A program made the translations under genes and the position numbers. Source: an uncultured Clostridia bacterium (GTDB taxonomy: Bacteria > Bacillota > Clostridia > Christensenellales > UBA3700). Taken from it: DNA of 64,000 bases. This document shows, piece after piece, positions 61,456-64,000 of this stretch (its first letter is position 1; the number at the start of each line of letters is the position of its first letter). The stretch is from the NCBI GenBank assembly GCA_937880755.1, contig CALGRX010000008.1:62001-126000 (forward strand), in the 5' to 3' direction. Under the pieces are notes generated by a model, which was not told the DNA's origin, searched no databases, and was given only the letters and a program-made list of their open reading frames with translations.

Positions 61456-64000
61456 ATGCCAATATTAAAATGTAAAATTAGAAAGATGACTATGGTTGCG
61501 ATATGTGTCGTTTTAGCAATCACATTATTGCTGATGTTTTCGATCAATAATAGATTTATTGCTTTTGCTCAAGAAACAAGTGATTTATCGGGTGTTGATG
61601 AAAAGGCTTATAGTAATGCAAGTATTTATGAAAATTTTGATGATAGCACAGTGATTGTAGTCATGAACCAAAGTATTGGTGCCATAAATAAGCGTCAAGA
61701 TAAAACAATTTTTAAAGGTGTTGATATTGAAAAAGTAACAGATTTAACTATTGTTGATGAGAACTCAAAAAGCAAAAAATATTTAAAAGAAGAGAGTTTT
61801 AAACAAATTTTAGAAATCAAGTTACCAACAAACTCCAAGGAAAAAGTGTTAGAGGTTGTTAAGCAGTTAGAACAAATAGATGGGGTTTATTCGGCAGAGC
61901 CGAATTACTATGGCCAGGCGACATTGCTTCCTGCGAACTCAGTGGGCACGGGATACTCAAACTTATGGGGAATGCACAATCCTTCCTATGGAATTAAAGC
62001 ACCGCTTGCGTGGGATATAACAACTGGATCGGCAGATATCCAAGTTGCGATCATTGATACTGGTGTGGCTGCTCATGAAAATTTAAATGCAAATTTAGCA
62101 ACAGGGTGGAACTTTGTTGATAATAATAGCAATACAAATGATACAGCGGGACATGGCACACATGTTGCAGGTACGATTGGTGCGACAGAAGGTACAGCGA
62201 ATGGAGTTGTTGGAGTCAATTGGAATGTAACTCTAGTGCCACTAACAATATCAAATACAGTTACAAATTGGCAAACTAAACACGTAGTAAATGCAATTAA
62301 CTGGGCAAGAAATAATGGTATTCCAATAATCAACTTTAGTGGAGGTGGATTTGGACCCTCGGCACTGGAAAGTGCGATTGCAGGTTACGGAGGTCTCTTT
62401 GTAACAAGTGCAGGAAATAATACAAATGATAATGACACTTCACATTATTATCCATCGGATTATTCGCGTGGACAGACATGGAGCAATAGAGTTGTTTCAG
62501 TTGGGGCTATAAATAACTTAGGTAATATCGCAGGTTTTTCAAATTTTGGCGCAGAATCAGTTAGCATTTTTGCTCCAGGGGTGGGAATTTTGAGTACAGT
62601 ACCGAATGCAATAAATGCAACAGGATATGCCTCTTGGCAAGGCACATCTATGGCTACACCGCATGTGGCAGGAGTTGCAGCTTTATTATTATCGCACAAT
62701 CCCTATTTAACAGCTGAAGAAATTAAGGCCGCAATAATAAATAATGCTGACTATAATTCAAACTTAGATGGTTTATGTGTATCTAATGGTCAATTAAATG
62801 CATATAAGGCATTAAAATCTATAAAAGCAGGGCAAGAAGTATTTGGTGATTTTGGCTATAAAGGATCATCTTTTTATTGGAATGGTGGTGTTAAAATGGA
62901 ATATGATTCTGCTAATATAGATAGTTCCTCTAGCACTCTAAAAGTAGTAAATAATACCCAATTACAATTTGAATTATATACAAAATCTAGTTCTAATGCC
63001 ATAGCTATGCTTAATGGCACAGTAAATTTTGAATTAAAAAATAGTTCCGGAGCGATTTTACAAACTCATGAAACAACTGTAAAGGTTAATCTAGTGAATA
63101 ATGTAACACTAACTGATAATTCTTTTACAATTGACACATCAAGTTTAATAAATGGTACATATACCCTAAAAATGACTAGCAACTTTGAGCGAGCCACTTG
63201 GGAAGAATCATCAGAACAAACGTATACATTTATAGTCAATAAACCGGAAAAAATAATAGGTGATTTTGGCTATACAAGTAGTTGGTATAAATGGAACGGT
63301 AATGTAAAATTAACTAATGATTACTTGTATGCGTTTGGCAAAAACTCTTCTGGTCAAATGATAGTTAATAGAAGCACAACTTTGAATTTTGAAATTGGTA
63401 CAGACTTGGCATTTAATGCTGTGACAGAGATAACTAGTAATATATCATTTGTGTTAAGGGATAGTGCTGGAAATGTTGTAAATATCAATGGTAACTCCAT
63501 GCATAATGCTACTAGTAGAGTCGGCTTGGTAAGTAATGTTTCATATACGGGAAGAACATTTAGTATAAACACAGCTGATCTTGCTAATGACACTTACACT
63601 TTAACTTTAACCAATACATCATCTAGAAGCGGCACAACATATACCCAATCAAAAATATATGTATTTGAAGTAAACAAATCTACATCATGTGTTTCAGAAG
63701 GCACACTAATCACTCTTGCCGACGGTAGTCAAGTAGAGGTAGAAGAATTGACTGGAAATGAGCAAATACTTGTATGGAATATGATTACAGGACAATTTGA
63801 TTCTGCTCCAATACTGTTTATAGATAGTGATGCATATAGTGAGTATGAGATAATCAAATTGATATTCTCTGATGGGACAAGCGTAAAAGTTATTGATGAA
63901 CACGGATTTTTCAATACAACACTTAATGAATATGTCTTCTTGAGGAGTGACGCAAGTCAATATATAGGAGATTGGTTCAATAAACAATCGATTGACGATA
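61456..64000 (+). CDS. Secreted subtilisin-like protease (S8) with C-terminal Hint domain (partial)
   Basis: At least 848 residues, cut by the right edge. Signal peptide 1-34 (cleavage near IAFA/QET), I9-like propeptide to about 155, catalytic domain with Asp201 (VAIIDTGV), His233 (GHGTHVAGT), oxyanion Asn (SAGNN) and Ser398 (GTSMATPHVAG). Two repeats follow, each starting GDFGY..S..Y.WNG.VK. From Cys745 comes a Hint domain: CVSEGTLITLADGSQVEVEE then ILVWNMITGQF and VIDEHGFFN (His816), which are intein/hedgehog blocks A and B. Hint domains self-cleave at the first Cys, so the protease could be released or linked to another molecule. AT-ending codons differ from genes left of 59.9 kb. RBS GGAGG. 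Confidence 0.9.
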   Translation, partial: MPILKCKIRKMTMVAICVVLAITLLLMFSINNRFIAFAQETSDLSGVDEKAYSNASIYENFDDSTVIVVMNQSIGAINKRQDKTIFKGVDIEKVTDLTIVDENSKSKKYLKEESFKQILEIKLPTNSKEKVLEVVKQLEQIDGVYSAEPNYYGQATLLPANSVGTGYSNLWGMHNPSYGIKAPLAWDITTGSADIQVAIIDTGVAAHENLNANLATGWNFVDNNSNTNDTAGHGTHVAGTIGATEGTANGVVGVNWNVTLVPLTISNTVTNWQTKHVVNAINWARNNGIPIINFSGGGFGPSALESAIAGYGGLFVTSAGNNTNDNDTSHYYPSDYSRGQTWSNRVVSVGAINNLGNIAGFSNFGAESVSIFAPGVGILSTVPNAINATGYASWQGTSMATPHVAGVAALLLSHNPYLTAEEIKAAIINNADYNSNLDGLCVSNGQLNAYKALKSIKAGQEVFGDFGYKGSSFYWNGGVKMEYDSANIDSSSSTLKVVNNTQLQFELYTKSSSNAIAMLNGTVNFELKNSSGAILQTHETTVKVNLVNNVTLTDNSFTIDTSSLINGTYTLKMTSNFERATWEESSEQTYTFIVNKPEKIIGDFGYTSSWYKWNGNVKLTNDYLYAFGKNSSGQMIVNRSTTLNFEIGTDLAFNAVTEITSNISFVLRDSAGNVVNINGNSMHNATSRVGLVSNVSYTGRTFSINTADLANDTYTLTLTNTSSRSGTTYTQSKIYVFEVNKSTSCVSEGTLITLADGSQVEVEELTGNEQILVWNMITGQFDSAPILFIDSDAYSEYEIIKLIFSDGTSVKVIDEHGFFNTTLNEYVFLRSDASQYIGDWFNKQSIDD

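Overview
The window reads as a chromosomal segment of an uncultured, spore-forming member of the Bacillota, most likely a gut Clostridia lineage. The evidence is a GerA/GerB/GerC germination operon, the sporulation pair yabP-yabQ behind a sigma-E-like promoter, a Clostridia-type glp cluster (GlpA-like dehydrogenase, FAD oxidoreductase, DUF1667, glpK), fermentative adhE behind a Rex-like operator, and the conserved rpmH-rnpA-yidD-yidC-khpB block. I saw no rRNA, tRNA or CRISPR array.

Region 1 (1-24.8 kb) is one long minus-strand surface cluster. In transcription order it holds a TasA/camelysin-like protein, a membrane-anchored McrB-like AAA+ ATPase, a Ser/His (SipW-type) signal peptidase, a further TasA-like membrane protein, a large acidic DUF2357-like partner of the ATPase, a second SipW-type signal peptidase, two or three more TasA-like or BspA-like exported proteins, and a giant surface protein. 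The giant protein has at least 4,503 residues and runs off the left edge. It carries six GLUG-type repeat units followed by YDG-type repeats. This combination of SipW peptidases, TasA-like subunits, a McrB/DUF2357 pair and a giant adhesin is the best candidate for an undescribed system.

Region 2 (25.4-52.9 kb) is ordinary metabolism and sensing: a degenerate EAL-domain protein, an abundant-looking lipoprotein, nagA plus an esterase, the ger operon, a GH20 hexosaminidase, a two-component system with two membrane genes, a SprT-like protease, adhE, a small three-gene island opposite an Xre regulator, and the glp operon. Intergenic gaps from 14 to 45 kb are filled with three families of interspersed repeats. 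None occur to the right of about 45.5 kb.

Region 3 (53.0-59.9 kb) looks like the replication-origin neighbourhood: yabPQ, then 2 kb of gene-free AT-rich DNA with parS-like palindromes and three 36-bp iterons, then rpmH-rnpA-yidD-yidC-khpB facing mnmE, which lies on the opposite strand. dnaA is not next to this gap within the window.

Region 4 (about 59.88-64.0 kb) differs sharply in composition (AT-rich, A/T-ending codons). It starts with a fragment of a cadherin-like repeat, then a LytTR response regulator broken by one in-frame stop, a small ORF, a lipoprotein, and a secreted subtilisin-like protease whose C terminus is a Hint (hedgehog/intein) domain, cut by the right edge. It is either a transferred island or a foreign sequence joined during assembly.
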